Shown here one piece after another: positions 43,442-52,877 of a DNA stretch of 64,000 nt; the stretch's first letter is position 1, and each line of letters begins with the position of its first letter. The position numbers and the translations under genes were made by a program. The notes beneath the pieces were generated by a model. That model made no database searches and was not told the DNA's origin. It saw nothing but the letters and a program-made list of their open reading frames with translations. This DNA comes from Haloimpatiens massiliensis (GTDB lineage Bacteria; Bacillota; Clostridia; Clostridiales; Clostridiaceae): contig NZ_LT854639.1 of the NCBI RefSeq assembly GCF_900184255.1, positions 308,809 to 372,808 on the forward strand. The letters are read 5' to 3'.

Positions 43442-44540
43442 TTTTTTCTCCTCTTTTTAACATGATTAGTATAGCAATGGATGTTACATATACTAGGTTA
43501 AATATTGCATACATTTTTCCAAGTTTTATTATAATATCTCTCCTATTAGTGGGTGTACCATAAATGCCAGATATATAAAAAAGCACTGGATACAATATAT
43601 ATATCCAAGTCTTCATATTAATTTTTCTCCATATTTCACCTAAACAGTAAGCAATTGAAAAATAGTCTATAGATATGGTTTTAAAAATCATCAATGTCCA
43701 TAACGACATGCTTATGTACCTAAATGAATTTATTCCAGGAACCATTATACTTTCACTCACCGTTACCACAGGCCATAAAAATTTAGGAATTATATTTATA
43801 CCTATATAATAAATGGTTATAAAAGTTATCCATGTATATATTATTATAGCTACTATGGAAGCCTTAATACCTGAAGATGTTACTTTCTTTTTATCTTTTA
43901 AAAATGGATAGATTAAAAACAAAATTTCTATTCCAAAGTACGAAAATAAACTTTCTTTAGAAGCTTTAATAATATTTTTAAATCCTGATGAAAATACTGG
44001 CATTATATTGAGTATATTTCCGTCTTTTAGGGCCACCATGGGTACTAAAAAAAATATAAAAGTTAAATAAAATATCACTTCGTTCATTTTTCCCAAGGTT
44101 TTTATTCCTTTATATGATATAAATGCTGGTACTAGTAGTATTGTTATTAATATTTTTTTAGTAGTTAAAAAAGGAGTTATGTACATTATAAGCACGTTGC
44201 TTATGCCAGAAGAAAGTCCTGTGAGTAAGTAAATAAAATAGCTTGTAAAAATCAAATTTAGTATAGTGCCTAAAAAATTTCCAAAATATATCTTACTTAA
44301 ATCCAATATATTATTGTCTGGATGTTTTTTACACATATAGCTTCCTATTAAGACCATATAAATTACATATATTCCTCCTATAGCCGCAGATATCCATCCG
44401 TCTTGTTTTGCTATTTTTACTACACTATTAGGTAAACTAAGCATACCTATTCCTATGATACTGCCTATGAGTATTAATGTATACTGGTGGTTAGTTAAGT
44501 ATATTTCGCTATTTTTTTTCATAAATATGCATAATAGCAT
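43416..44540 (-). CDS. GerAB/GerB-family germinant receptor permease-like subunit
   Basis: B subunit of the germinant receptor, an amino-acid-permease-like protein with about ten helices. It begins LTNHQYTLILIGSIIGIGML and continues LPNSVVKIAKQDGWISAAIG, with the family's KPNE-like region FSYFGIEILFLIYPFLKDKK near residue 215. The family is thought to bind germinant amino acids. Two ATGs six codons apart are possible starts (44540 or 44522); neither has a clear ribosome site. It lies between the A and C subunit genes on the minus strand. Confidence 0.88.
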   Translation of the reverse strand: MLLCIFMKKNSEIYLTNHQYTLILIGSIIGIGMLSLPNSVVKIAKQDGWISAAIGGIYVIYMVLIGSYMCKKHPDNNILDLSKIYFGNFLGTILNLIFTSYFIYLLTGLSSGISNVLIMYITPFLTTKKILITILLVPAFISYKGIKTLGKMNEVIFYLTFIFFLVPMVALKDGNILNIMPVFSSGFKNIIKASKESLFSYFGIEILFLIYPFLKDKKKVTSSGIKASIVAIIIYTWITFITIYYIGINIIPKFLWPVVTVSESIMVPGINSFRYISMSLWTLMIFKTISIDYFSIAYCLGEIWRKINMKTWIYILYPVLFYISGIYGTPTNRRDIIIKLGKMYAIFNLVYVTSIAILIMLKRGEKNVTENKKS

Positions 44541-44592
44541 TGATTTACAACGCTATACCGAAAACAACGGTACTCCTTTCTTGCATTTACGG

Positions 44593-46059
44593 TTACGTAT
44601 TTTTTTTCATCTTTAATCTAATTCTATCTTTTAGTGGTATAACTTCCGGTCTTTCTTTCATTTCTGGAATAGGTGCACGTATAAAGCTGTCCTTTAGGTC
44701 TTTTTTCCTAAATGAGAAGTATGCTACACCAAAACTATCCAATGAAGATAAATAAGATACTATAAAGAAATTTCCTAAAACTATTCCATACATTCCTAAC
44801 CAATTTCCTAAGATCAGCATTGGATAAGAAATCATTCTTATGGATAAAGCCATTTCATAGTTCGGTATTAAAAAAGTAGCTACAGTACTTATACCTACTA
44901 CTAAAAGTGTCGTGGGACTAACTATTTTTGCTTTTATAGCTGCATCCCCTATGATAATACCGCCTACCACACTTAATATTTGGCCTACTTTACCTGGAAG
45001 TCTTAGGCCTCCCTCTCTTAAAAACTCTACAGTTAAATTTATTGATATGATTGACATAAAAGGTGTCAATGCTATGCCCTTTCTTGACTGTAATATGCCC
45101 TTTATAAAATCTATGGGTATTAATTCTATATTAAATTTTATTAATGTTATATATACCGCTGGTAAATTTATTATTATAATTACAGATAGAAATCTAACAA
45201 GCCTGGAAAAGCTAGCCACTATTGTTCTCTGATTATAATCTTCCACAGCTTGAAAAAATTCTATAAAAATGCTAGGAATGCTCATTACAAAAGGAGTTCC
45301 CGATATAAAAACTGCTATTTTTCCTTCCAATAAGTTTGCCTCAATTATGTCTGGTCTTTCTGTAACTAGTGCCTGTGGAAATACAGAAAAAGTATGTTTT
45401 TCTATAAGTTGTTCTATTATACCTGCACCTGAAACTTTATCTACATTTATTGCCTTTATTCTTTCCCTAATACTGCTTAGGATTTTATCATCTGTAATAT
45501 CTTCAATATACATTATAACAACATCTGTATCGCTTCTTTTTCCCAAGGTAAAATTCTCCATCTTTAAATTTTTATCTTTTATCTTTCTTTTTAAAATACT
45601 TATATTTACCTCAATATTTTCTACAAATCCTTCTCTACTGCCTCTTATACTAGTTTCATTTTCAGGATCACTTATGCCTCTGTACTCTCCCCCTACAGTA
45701 TCTGCAACTATAATTTCATTGAAACCATCTACTACTATAGCAGTTTTTCCTCTTTTTAAATTCTTCCCAATCTCTACTAAATCTGAAAGCACTTTAGTAT
45801 CAGATGCTGTTATATATTTTTTACTTATATATTCTATTTTATCTATATCACCCAAATTTATATTTGTACCCAACATTAAGGGCCTCAATATATCTCTATC
45901 TATTGTTTCTTTACTTGCCAATCCATTTATATAGAATATTTTACCTTCAATTTCATCCTTCCCAATTAATATATCCTTTATAACCAGTTGTGCTGGATTT
46001 CCTAAAAGTTCTTTGATTTCTTCTTGTTTTTTTTCAATTACACTAGATTTAAATTTCAT
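44593..46059 (-). CDS. GerA-family germinant receptor A subunit
   Basis: A subunit of the germinant receptor, 488 residues. The large N-terminal cytoplasmic domain includes GKTAIVVDGFNEIIVADTVG, RGSREGFVENI and LGKRSDTDVVIMYIEDI. The membrane domain from about residue 245 has EGKIAVFISGTPFVMSIPSI, FQAVEDYNQRTIVASFSRLV and four or more helices, ending SFRKKDLKDSFIRAP. Those motifs are typical of GerAA/SpoVAF-type proteins. It is first in the A-B-C operon; a forespore (sigma G) promoter would be expected upstream but I did not identify one with confidence. Confidence 0.92.
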   Translation of the reverse strand: MKFKSSVIEKKQEEIKELLGNPAQLVIKDILIGKDEIEGKIFYINGLASKETIDRDILRPLMLGTNINLGDIDKIEYISKKYITASDTKVLSDLVEIGKNLKRGKTAIVVDGFNEIIVADTVGGEYRGISDPENETSIRGSREGFVENIEVNISILKRKIKDKNLKMENFTLGKRSDTDVVIMYIEDITDDKILSSIRERIKAINVDKVSGAGIIEQLIEKHTFSVFPQALVTERPDIIEANLLEGKIAVFISGTPFVMSIPSIFIEFFQAVEDYNQRTIVASFSRLVRFLSVIIIINLPAVYITLIKFNIELIPIDFIKGILQSRKGIALTPFMSIISINLTVEFLREGGLRLPGKVGQILSVVGGIIIGDAAIKAKIVSPTTLLVVGISTVATFLIPNYEMALSIRMISYPMLILGNWLGMYGIVLGNFFIVSYLSSLDSFGVAYFSFRKKDLKDSFIRAPIPEMKERPEVIPLKDRIRLKMKKNT

Positions 46060-46192
46060 GAAATCACCACCCTAATCCAGTTTCCCACAATTTTTCTAAC
46101 CACATTATATATTGTGTATTTTTACAAAAAATATTCTACAATCCCTAGGTTATGCTATGGTGATGAAACAACGTTAAATTTAATTTTCACTA

Positions 46193-46285
46193 TTATATCT
46201 TTCCTTTTTTATGAAGATGTCTTATGATAATAAACCCAACTATTATAAACACAAAAGTAAATATTCCTTCTGCTATTAACTCCAT
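46193..46285 (-). CDS. Small single-helix membrane peptide (30 residues)
   Basis: Short gene with a textbook ribosome site (ttggaggaattagaaATG). The product reads MELIAEGIFTFVFIIVGF, then IIIRHLHKKGKI and stop: one hydrophobic helix followed by a basic tail, the usual look of a small membrane protein. It lies 134 bases ahead of the gerA subunit gene on the same strand and may belong to the same transcript. No family is recognised. Some germinant receptors have an extra small membrane subunit, which makes that role possible but unproven. Confidence 0.6.
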   Translation of the reverse strand: MELIAEGIFTFVFIIVGFIIIRHLHKKGKI

Positions 46286-46324
46286 TTCTAATTCCTCCAA
46301 CAATAAATTGTATATAGATTGACT

Positions 46325-46381
46325 TTCAAATATACTAGCTAAAAAATTATTTTCATAATATTTTTAGCTGGTATATTTGAA
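46325..46381. other. Strong AT-rich hairpin upstream of the DUF421 gene
   Basis: ttcaaatatactagctaaaa pairs with ttttagctggtatatttgaa around a 17-base loop (one G-T pair). No clear T run follows on either side, so it could be a regulatory fold or an operator as well as a weak terminator. Confidence 0.6.
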
Positions 46382-46551
46382 TTAGTATTTTTAAATTGCT
46401 GTCCTTCAATAATGACATTTAGCCAATTTAGGGAGTTTACTAAATTTATTTATCTATATATGAATAAATATCTAATGTATAATTTCAAAATTATGTATCA
46501 TATTATTAATGTGCTAATTATTGAAAATTTATTCAATGGAGAGATGTATAT

Positions 46552-47226
46552 ATGAAATTATTTATTGAAATAACTATACAAACCCTTTTAGCCTTTTTTT
46601 CCATACTTTTTATAACTAGAATACTGGGAAGACAGCAAGTAGCTCAACTTACTGTGTTTGAATATATAAATGGCATAACCTTTGGCTCTATAGCTGCCAC
46701 CCTTGCCACTGACACCAATCAAAAAACTTGGCAGCACCTTATAGGACTTTTCATTTTTGGTTCTTTAACTTTTTTACTCTCCTATATATGTATGAAAAAT
46801 AGAAATGCTTCTAAAATAATTCAAGGAGAACCAGTTATAGTAATAGAAAATGGTAAAATTTTAGAAGGTAATTTATCAAAATTCCACTATACTGCAGATG
46901 ACTTAACTCATCTTCTTCGAAAAAAAGATATATTTGATTTAAATACTGTTAAATATGGAATTTTAGAAACTACTGGAGAAATAAGTATTCTAAAAAATGA
47001 TGACTCCCAAATGTATTTGCAAAAAGAAGTTGTAATTACAGGTAATATAATATATGAAAATTTAAAAAAGCGAAATTTAGATGTGAAGTGGCTTTTAGAT
47101 AATTTGAGCTTTATGGGCGTAAAAGACATAAAAGATGTATTTTTTGCTTATTTAGATGATAATAATAATTTATTTGTAGACAAAGTGGAGGATCACTTTA
47201 AAAAAGAAAATGATATAACGGAGTGA
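46552..47226 (+). CDS. DUF421 (YetF-like) membrane protein
   Basis: Protein of 224 residues with three N-terminal helices (ITIQTLLAFFSILFITRILG, ITFGSIAATLATDT, LIGLFIFGSLTFLLSYICM) and a cytoplasmic DUF421 domain (VIENGKILEGNLSKFHYTAD, LTHLLRKKDIFDLNTVKYGI). DUF421 genes occur in the transposon-borne spoVA-2mob operon linked to spore heat resistance, usually with DUF1657 genes; one DUF1657 gene lies 9 kb to the right here. The ribosome site is ggagagatgtatATG-like (spacing about 8). A family D composite starts right after its stop codon. Confidence 0.88.
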   Translation: MKLFIEITIQTLLAFFSILFITRILGRQQVAQLTVFEYINGITFGSIAATLATDTNQKTWQHLIGLFIFGSLTFLLSYICMKNRNASKIIQGEPVIVIENGKILEGNLSKFHYTADDLTHLLRKKDIFDLNTVKYGILETTGEISILKNDDSQMYLQKEVVITGNIIYENLKKRNLDVKWLLDNLSFMGVKDIKDVFFAYLDDNNNLFVDKVEDHFKKENDITE

Positions 47227-47254
47227 GAATATATTGTGAAGCAAGTGCCATAAG

Positions 47255-47486
47255 AAAAATCTGTCTTTAAGTCCACAATAAATATATTTTTTAAGACTGT
47301 TCGCAATACGCCAAGAAATTCTAATGTTTTCAAATTTCAATACCCTAAAGCTTTCAAACTCGCTTCTGACGGCGCTCAAACATGAAAGCTTCTTAACGGG
47401 TATTGAAATTTGAAAACAAAGAATTTCTAAGGCTAGCTCAATAGTCTAAAAAAATATATTTATTGTTACCTTAAAGACAGATTTTT
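47255..47486 (-). repeat. Family D long hairpin, copy 3 (stem type B)
   Basis: 232 bases, near-identical to copy 2 but inverted. Outer arms are aaaaatctgtctttaagt and ccttaaagacagattttt; inner arms are gttttcaaatttcaatacc and ggtattgaaatttgaaaac. Confidence 0.85.
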
Positions 47487-47916
47487 CGATTCATGCATAG
47501 TTTATCTAGGGGAGAATACGGCCTACTAAAGGATGATTTTCCTCCGCTGCGCTACTGAAAATCTTTTATTGGCGGCAGCCAGGCTAAATAGTAAAACTAA
47601 GATTGATATAAAACAATACCTTACATCAAAATATATTAAACGTTTTCTACTTTTTTATTTTAATAAATAAGTAATTATTTATTATTCTAGAAGTTTAGCG
47701 CTTAAAATTTTTTTGGCGTGAGCCCGTTGATTTATAATGAGTGATCGAGATATAGGTTGAAACACATAAATATAGATTATAACAACGGATTCTAGCATCT
47801 AATCCCTATAACCCAGCACCTAAAAAACCTTTGGTACTAGGGATTGATGACTAGGGATTAGAGACTAAAGACTAAAACGAAAGGCTTCGCCTCCCAAACC
47901 ACATACATATTAAACT

Positions 47917-48147
47917 AAAAATCTGATTTTAATGTAGTAATAAATGTGAAATTTAGGACTATTGAACTAGCCTTAGAACTTCTTATGTCTCACAGTTAAA
48001 GAACCGTTAAGAAGCTTTCATGTTTGAACGAGGAACGAGTGAGTTTGAAAGCTTTAGGGTCTTTAACTGTGAGACATTTAGAAGTTCTTGGCGTATTGTG
48101 AACAGTCCCAAATTACACATTTATTACGGAATTAAAATCAGATTTTT
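47917..48147 (+). repeat. Family D long hairpin, copy 4 (stem type A)
   Basis: 231 bases, type A arms as in copy 1 but inverted. Outer arms are aaaaatctgattttaat and attaaaatcagattttt; inner arms are tatgtctcacagttaaag and ctttaactgtgagacatt. Confidence 0.85.
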
Positions 48148-48182
48148 CTTCAATGTATTGCTTCACAATATTCTTATATTTT

Positions 48183-50726
48183 CTACATGTCTTTTTTTAG
48201 TAGTTCTTGAAATTTTTCTTCTGTTACTGGTGGACTATAATAATAACCTTGTATCTCATCACAAGAATTTTTTTTCATAAATTCAATTTGCTCTTCTGTT
48301 TCAACTCCTTCAGCTAATACTTTTAGTTTTAAGCTATGGGATAAGTTTATTATTGTTTTAGCCAAAGTTCCATCTTCTTTTTCTGGGTAATCCTTCACAA
48401 ATTCCCTGTCTATTTTTACTTTATCAAAATGGAATCTTCTCAAATAACTTAAAGATGAATATCCTGTTCCAAAGTCATCCATAGCCATTTTCACTCCTAA
48501 TTCTCTAATAGATTTTAACTGTTTTTGTATATTGTTTATATTATCTATTAAGACTCCTTCTGTAATTTCTATCTCTAAACAATGGCCTGGTAAATTATAC
48601 TTTTCTAAAATTTCCTTTATGGTTTTATACATATCTGATTTCTTAAACTGTATAGGTGATATATTAACTGCAATAGTTATGTGTCTATTATATTCATTTA
48701 TCCATAGGCTTAAATTTTTACAAGACTCTTCTATAACCCATTTTCCTATAGGAATTATCATATCCGTATTTTCTGCTATAGGTATGAATTGATTAGGGTA
48801 CACCATTCCCATTTCATGACTATTCCATCTAATAAGTGCTTCTGCACCAACTATTTTTTCATTTTTTAATTCAACTTGTGGCTGGTAGTTTAAGTAGATC
48901 TCTCCTCTTTTTATAGCACTTCTAAGCAGATTTTCTATATTTATATCTTTTAAATATTTATCTCTAAGTCCTTGCTCATACATAACTACATTGTATTCTC
49001 CAATATCCTTAGCATAAGCTCTAGCTATATTAGCCTTTTCTACTAGCTCATCTATATTATTTGAATCCTTTGGATAATTACTTATTCCTATATCTCCTTT
49101 TAAATATACAAATTGCTCTTCTATAGTAAAAGGTAATTTTAAAGAGTTAGTTATTAATTTCGAAAACTGAAGAATTATATCTTCATTATTTTCTTCCTTT
49201 ATTAATATTAAAAATTCATCGCTACTCATCCTAGAAAGTATACATTCTTCTTTGCAGTTTTCTCTAATTCTTTCAGTAAATTGAAGCATTAAATTATCTA
49301 TAGTATTTACACCTAAGCTATTTTTAATAGTATCATAATTACTTATAATTATAGATATTATGTATATATTTTTTCCATCTAATTTATTCGCATCTGAAAA
49401 TCTACGATTAAATATCTTTTTCATTAAACTTGCATTAGGCAGAGATGTAATAGTATCATAATTTTTAAGCTTATTTATACTTTCTTCCTTATTTTTTATG
49501 TCAGATAAATCCCTAAAAATTCCTATGTATCCACTAACTTTTTTGTAATCTCCTTTTACAGCTATTATAGTGAGTAACTTTGGATAAATTTTACCATTCT
49601 TTCGTTTGTCCCATATTTCACCTTGCCATCTTCCTTCGTTTATAATTGTTGCCCACATCTTTTTATAGAATTTCTTACTATGCTTTCCTGATTTAAAGTA
49701 GGATGTCTGAAGGCCAATCACCTCTTTATCATAATATCCTGTAATTTTACAAAAGGTTTTATTTACATATATTATATTTGTATGTGCATCTGTAAAAATT
49801 ATGGCTTCTCCTGAATTTTCAAGAATACTCATAACCAGTTTTAATCTTCTAACTGTCCTTTTTCTCTTATAAATTATCACAGCACTTACGTATGATAACA
49901 ATACTATTATTATTGTAAATATTATTATTATGCCTACTACACCTTTAAACCAACTTTCCTTTATTAAATTCAATTTATTCTTTGGAAAATAGCATACTAA
50001 CGTCCAGTTGTCTCGTACATTATCTCCGTAAACATAAATATTTTCTTCATTTATTCTAATTAGCTCAACATTTTCTATACAATATATGCCTTTATTATTT
50101 TCCACATTTCCTATCTTTTTATTATCCGGTATACTCACATAATTTCCTTGAGTAAATATTATTTTATCATGGCTTAGAAGTGCAAATGCAAAATCTTCAT
50201 TATTTTTAATATATCCCTTTAATTTTTTCCAAAGATATTCAGATTCATATTCAAAAACTAATTGTCCCACCTTTTGCTTATTTTTATCTTCTACATCTAT
50301 CTTAAATTCCATAAAAGCTTTATCTATGGCTAAATCTTCTTTCTTTTGAAAATAAGCCACCGTTTTCCCTTGTGAATCTATAAATTTTATGCTTCTATAT
50401 ATTTTTTTATTATTAGCATATCTTTCAAACATTTTTTGCATATTATTTATATTCTCACCATTAGAATTATTTATATAATCGTTTACTTCGTTGGAGTCTT
50501 TTATTACTTTAAAATCAGTAACCACTGAATTAAGAGTATATTCTAAATCATATTTCAGTAATTGTACATCCTTTTGCTGCTTTATTTTTATTAGTTGCCT
50601 TTCATTTTTAATTTGCAATAAATAAACAGAGTATATAGTTATAACTAATATTAAAAATGAGGGTATCATTATTCTCAATAAATATTTTACTATGTTTTTT
50701 CGCCTTTTATATTGAAAAAGTTTCAT
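48183..50726 (-). CDS. Membrane PAS-GGDEF-EAL cyclic-di-GMP protein
   Basis: Sensor and signalling protein of 847 residues. An N-terminal helix (YLLRIMIPSFLILVITIYSV) and a second near residue 260 (GVVGIIIIFTIIIVLLSYV) enclose an external sensing domain. A PAS domain follows (IFTDAHTNIIYVNKTFCKIT), then a GGDEF domain whose signature is changed to SSDEF (RMSSDEFLIL), so it is probably not a cyclase. The C-terminal EAL domain keeps GAEALIRWNS, EITEGVLIDN, DDFGTGYSSLSYLRRF and KIDREFV, so phosphodiesterase activity is likely. It is single-gene and ends five bases from composite element 2. Confidence 0.92.
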   Translation of the reverse strand: MKLFQYKRRKNIVKYLLRIMIPSFLILVITIYSVYLLQIKNERQLIKIKQQKDVQLLKYDLEYTLNSVVTDFKVIKDSNEVNDYINNSNGENINNMQKMFERYANNKKIYRSIKFIDSQGKTVAYFQKKEDLAIDKAFMEFKIDVEDKNKQKVGQLVFEYESEYLWKKLKGYIKNNEDFAFALLSHDKIIFTQGNYVSIPDNKKIGNVENNKGIYCIENVELIRINEENIYVYGDNVRDNWTLVCYFPKNKLNLIKESWFKGVVGIIIIFTIIIVLLSYVSAVIIYKRKRTVRRLKLVMSILENSGEAIIFTDAHTNIIYVNKTFCKITGYYDKEVIGLQTSYFKSGKHSKKFYKKMWATIINEGRWQGEIWDKRKNGKIYPKLLTIIAVKGDYKKVSGYIGIFRDLSDIKNKEESINKLKNYDTITSLPNASLMKKIFNRRFSDANKLDGKNIYIISIIISNYDTIKNSLGVNTIDNLMLQFTERIRENCKEECILSRMSSDEFLILIKEENNEDIILQFSKLITNSLKLPFTIEEQFVYLKGDIGISNYPKDSNNIDELVEKANIARAYAKDIGEYNVVMYEQGLRDKYLKDINIENLLRSAIKRGEIYLNYQPQVELKNEKIVGAEALIRWNSHEMGMVYPNQFIPIAENTDMIIPIGKWVIEESCKNLSLWINEYNRHITIAVNISPIQFKKSDMYKTIKEILEKYNLPGHCLEIEITEGVLIDNINNIQKQLKSIRELGVKMAMDDFGTGYSSLSYLRRFHFDKVKIDREFVKDYPEKEDGTLAKTIINLSHSLKLKVLAEGVETEEQIEFMKKNSCDEIQGYYYSPPVTEEKFQELLKKDM

Positions 50727-50964
50727 AATGGTATACCCCTTTCTTTCAATTTCCCCTTATAGCCAAACAACGTATCTACACAATACCTCTTATACCATTA
50801 TAAAACATACGTCAAAATATTACATACTTTTCATATGTTTTGTAGAAAATGAGATAGGTAGTAGATTAATTAAATTTATCATTTTTAATATGATTATTAT
50901 TCTAAAACTCCTATAATTATGATTTATTTCATTATAATCCCCCATATACTAATTCGTATATTAT

Positions 50965-51009
50965 TACAAAAAATAAAGACTGCTGATACATAAATTCATC
51001 AGCAATCTT
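50965..51009 (-). terminator. Terminator after mscL
   Basis: aagactgctgat (50976-50987) pairs with atcagcaatctt (50998-51009). The minus strand continues into a T run (tttattttttg). It lies 20 bases past the mscL stop. The remaining gap towards the EAL gene, 50727-50964, shows no gene. Confidence 0.85.
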
Positions 51010-51023
51010 CGACATTTTCCGGG

Positions 51024-51038
51024 AGGTGTCAGGCACCT
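51024..51038. repeat. Family G 15-base palindrome overlapping the mscL stop codon
   Basis: aggtgtcaggcacct, which reads aggtgcctgacacct on the other strand. The TGA inside is the mscL stop codon. An exact second copy lies at 56484-56498, and a variant lies at the end of the response regulator gene. Confidence 0.7.
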
Positions 51039-51460
51039 ATTTCTGAAGTACAGTTTGGACACTTTGTTGCTTCTATATCTATTTCAGTGCAACAGTATGG
51101 GCATTTCTTAGTGGTTACAACAGGTGCCTCTTTTTTCTTAAATTTATCAAATTGACGTATAACTATAAATATTGAAAAGGCAATTATTAAGAAGTCAATT
51201 ACATTGTTTAAAAATAATCCATAATTTATAGTGGCTGCTCCAGCTTTCTTAGCTTCTGCTAATGAGTTAAATTCTTGTCCACTTAAGTTTATGTATAAAT
51301 TAGAAAAGTCCACTTTTCCTACTAAGCTTCCTATTATAGGCATTATTATGTCATTTACTAAGGATGAAACAATTTTACCAAAAGCCCCTCCTATGATAAC
51401 ACCTACAGCTAAGTCTACTACATTCCCTTTTAAAGCAAATTTTTTAAATTCTTTTAACAT
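51029..51460 (-). CDS. mscL: Large-conductance mechanosensitive channel MscL with zinc ribbon
   Basis: Opens under membrane tension to release solutes after osmotic downshock. Of 143 residues, the gating helix is FKKFALKGNVVDLAVGVIIGG, the second helix IDFLIIAFSIFIVIRQF. The C-terminus has two CxxC pairs (KKCPYCCTEIDIEATKCPNC), a zinc-ribbon-like add-on seen in some clostridial homologues but not in E. coli MscL. The ribosome site lies in the run before ATG (ttaaggttagccattgccATG, weak). The last codons and the stop lie in a short palindrome shared with other places in the window. Confidence 0.95.
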   Translation of the reverse strand: MLKEFKKFALKGNVVDLAVGVIIGGAFGKIVSSLVNDIIMPIIGSLVGKVDFSNLYINLSGQEFNSLAEAKKAGAATINYGLFLNNVIDFLIIAFSIFIVIRQFDKFKKKEAPVVTTKKCPYCCTEIDIEATKCPNCTSEIGA

Positions 51461-51824
51461 GGCAATGGCTAACCTTAATTAAGTTAGCATTCCCTCCCTT
51501 CATATTAAATTAAATAGAACTTGTTATTCAGAGTCAATATACCATCATACCTAACTTTTATAGATAATAGGAGTATTCAAGTACATATTCCTAGAATAAA
51601 AATTCATTTTTAAATGGACTTAATATATTCATTATTATTTAATTATAATTATTAATAACTTATTTGTAAAGATTTAATTTAAATATATATTCTAAATATA
51701 ATTTTAAAAACTTCTCTGAAATACATATTTGAGTTTTAATTATCAGTTGTAAAATTATGTTATAGATTTTACCCATTTATAAGATATATAATTAAAATAT
51801 AATAATCATACGGAGGTATTGAAT
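51461..51824. other. Divergent intergenic region mscL / threonine aldolase
   Basis: AT-rich, no gene. Promoters for both flanking genes are expected. I see only the ribosome site cggaggtattgaat ahead of the aldolase start. Confidence 0.5.
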
Positions 51825-52853
51825 ATGAAATTCATGGATTTACGAAGTGACACAGTTACAAACCCGACAGAAGAAATGAGAAAAGCTATGTTTTCTGCTG
51901 AAGTAGGAGACGATGTTTACGGTGACGACCCTACTGTAAAAGAACTAGAGGCATATGCTGCAAAACTTGTGGGAAAAGAAGCCGCTCTATTTGTTCCCAG
52001 TGGTACTTTTGGAAATCAGCTATGTCTTTTCACACACTGCAATAGAGGAGATGAAGTCATTTTAGGGGATGACTGCCACATAATAATGCATGAAGTGGGA
52101 GCTGCTTCTGTTATTGCTGGAGTCCAACTTAGAACAATTAATACCCATAAAGGCATGATGAATACTGAAGAAATTCAAAGAAAAATTAGAACTGCTGAGG
52201 AAGACATACACTATCCTGGTACAAGCTTAATATGTATTGAAAATGCCTATTCTAATGGTATTGTTCCACCTGTTACTTATATGGAAGAGGTTTTTTCCAT
52301 AGCTAAAAAAAATAATTTAAGGGTTCATTTAGATGGTGCTAGACTTTTCAATGCTGCAACTTATTTAAAGGTTGACCCTAAAGAATTAACTAAATACTGC
52401 GATTCAGTGATGTTCTGCCTTTCAAAGGGTCTTTGTGCTCCTGTGGGCTCCATAGTAGCTGGAGATAAGGATTTTATAGATAGAGCTAAGAAAAAGAGAA
52501 AATTAATGGGTGGAGGATTAAGACAAAGTGGAATTCTTGCAGCTGCTGGATTGTTAGCTTTAAAAGACATGACTAAAAGATTATCAGATGACCACAAAAA
52601 TGCTTTAATTTTAGCAGATGAACTTTCTAAAATACCTGGATTTAAAGTTTTCAAAGATGATGTTCAAATAAATATGGTTTTCTTCAGCATGGAGGACAGC
52701 AGCGTATCTGGGGAAAAACTAAAAGATGAACTGTTAAAGAAAGGTATAAAGATAAATCCTCCTGAAAATGGCCTTATGAGGTTTGTAACTCACTACTGGA
52801 TTAAGGAAGAAGACGTTTATTATATTGTGAAATGCATAAGGGAACTTTTGTAA
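51825..52853 (+). CDS. ltaE: Low-specificity threonine aldolase
   Basis: PLP enzyme that splits threonine or allo-threonine into glycine and acetaldehyde. Of 342 residues, MDLRSDTVTNPTEEMRKAM opens the protein; GDDVYGDDPTVKELE, ALFVPSGTFGNQL, LHLDGARLFNAA-like (HLDGARLFNAATYL) and the PLP-lysine motif MFCLSKGLCAPVGSIVAG follow. The start is the ATG eight bases after ggagg; a TTG two codons earlier is less well placed. It stands alone with its own terminator. Confidence 0.94.
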   Translation: MKFMDLRSDTVTNPTEEMRKAMFSAEVGDDVYGDDPTVKELEAYAAKLVGKEAALFVPSGTFGNQLCLFTHCNRGDEVILGDDCHIIMHEVGAASVIAGVQLRTINTHKGMMNTEEIQRKIRTAEEDIHYPGTSLICIENAYSNGIVPPVTYMEEVFSIAKKNNLRVHLDGARLFNAATYLKVDPKELTKYCDSVMFCLSKGLCAPVGSIVAGDKDFIDRAKKKRKLMGGGLRQSGILAAAGLLALKDMTKRLSDDHKNALILADELSKIPGFKVFKDDVQINMVFFSMEDSSVSGEKLKDELLKKGIKINPPENGLMRFVTHYWIKEEDVYYIVKCIRELL

Positions 52854-52877
52854 TTAATACGTAAAATTTAGTTATAT

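Larger units (their letters stand above)
47229..48180. repeat. Composite element 2 (inverted relative to element 1)
   Basis: D hairpin of type B, then an E segment (ctactaaaggatgattttcc, cgctgcgctactgaaaatct), then a D hairpin of type A. Read on the other strand this is the order of element 1 at 30700-31650. It fills the whole gap between two converging genes, starting within three bases of one stop codon and ending within five of the other. The middle (about 47,590-47,900) differs from element 1. Confidence 0.75.

Noticed and set aside
45269..45934. 221-codon plus-strand frame opposite the GerA subunit gene
   Set aside because: It is long but antisense to a strongly conserved gene; hydrophobic composition reflects the other strand's codons.
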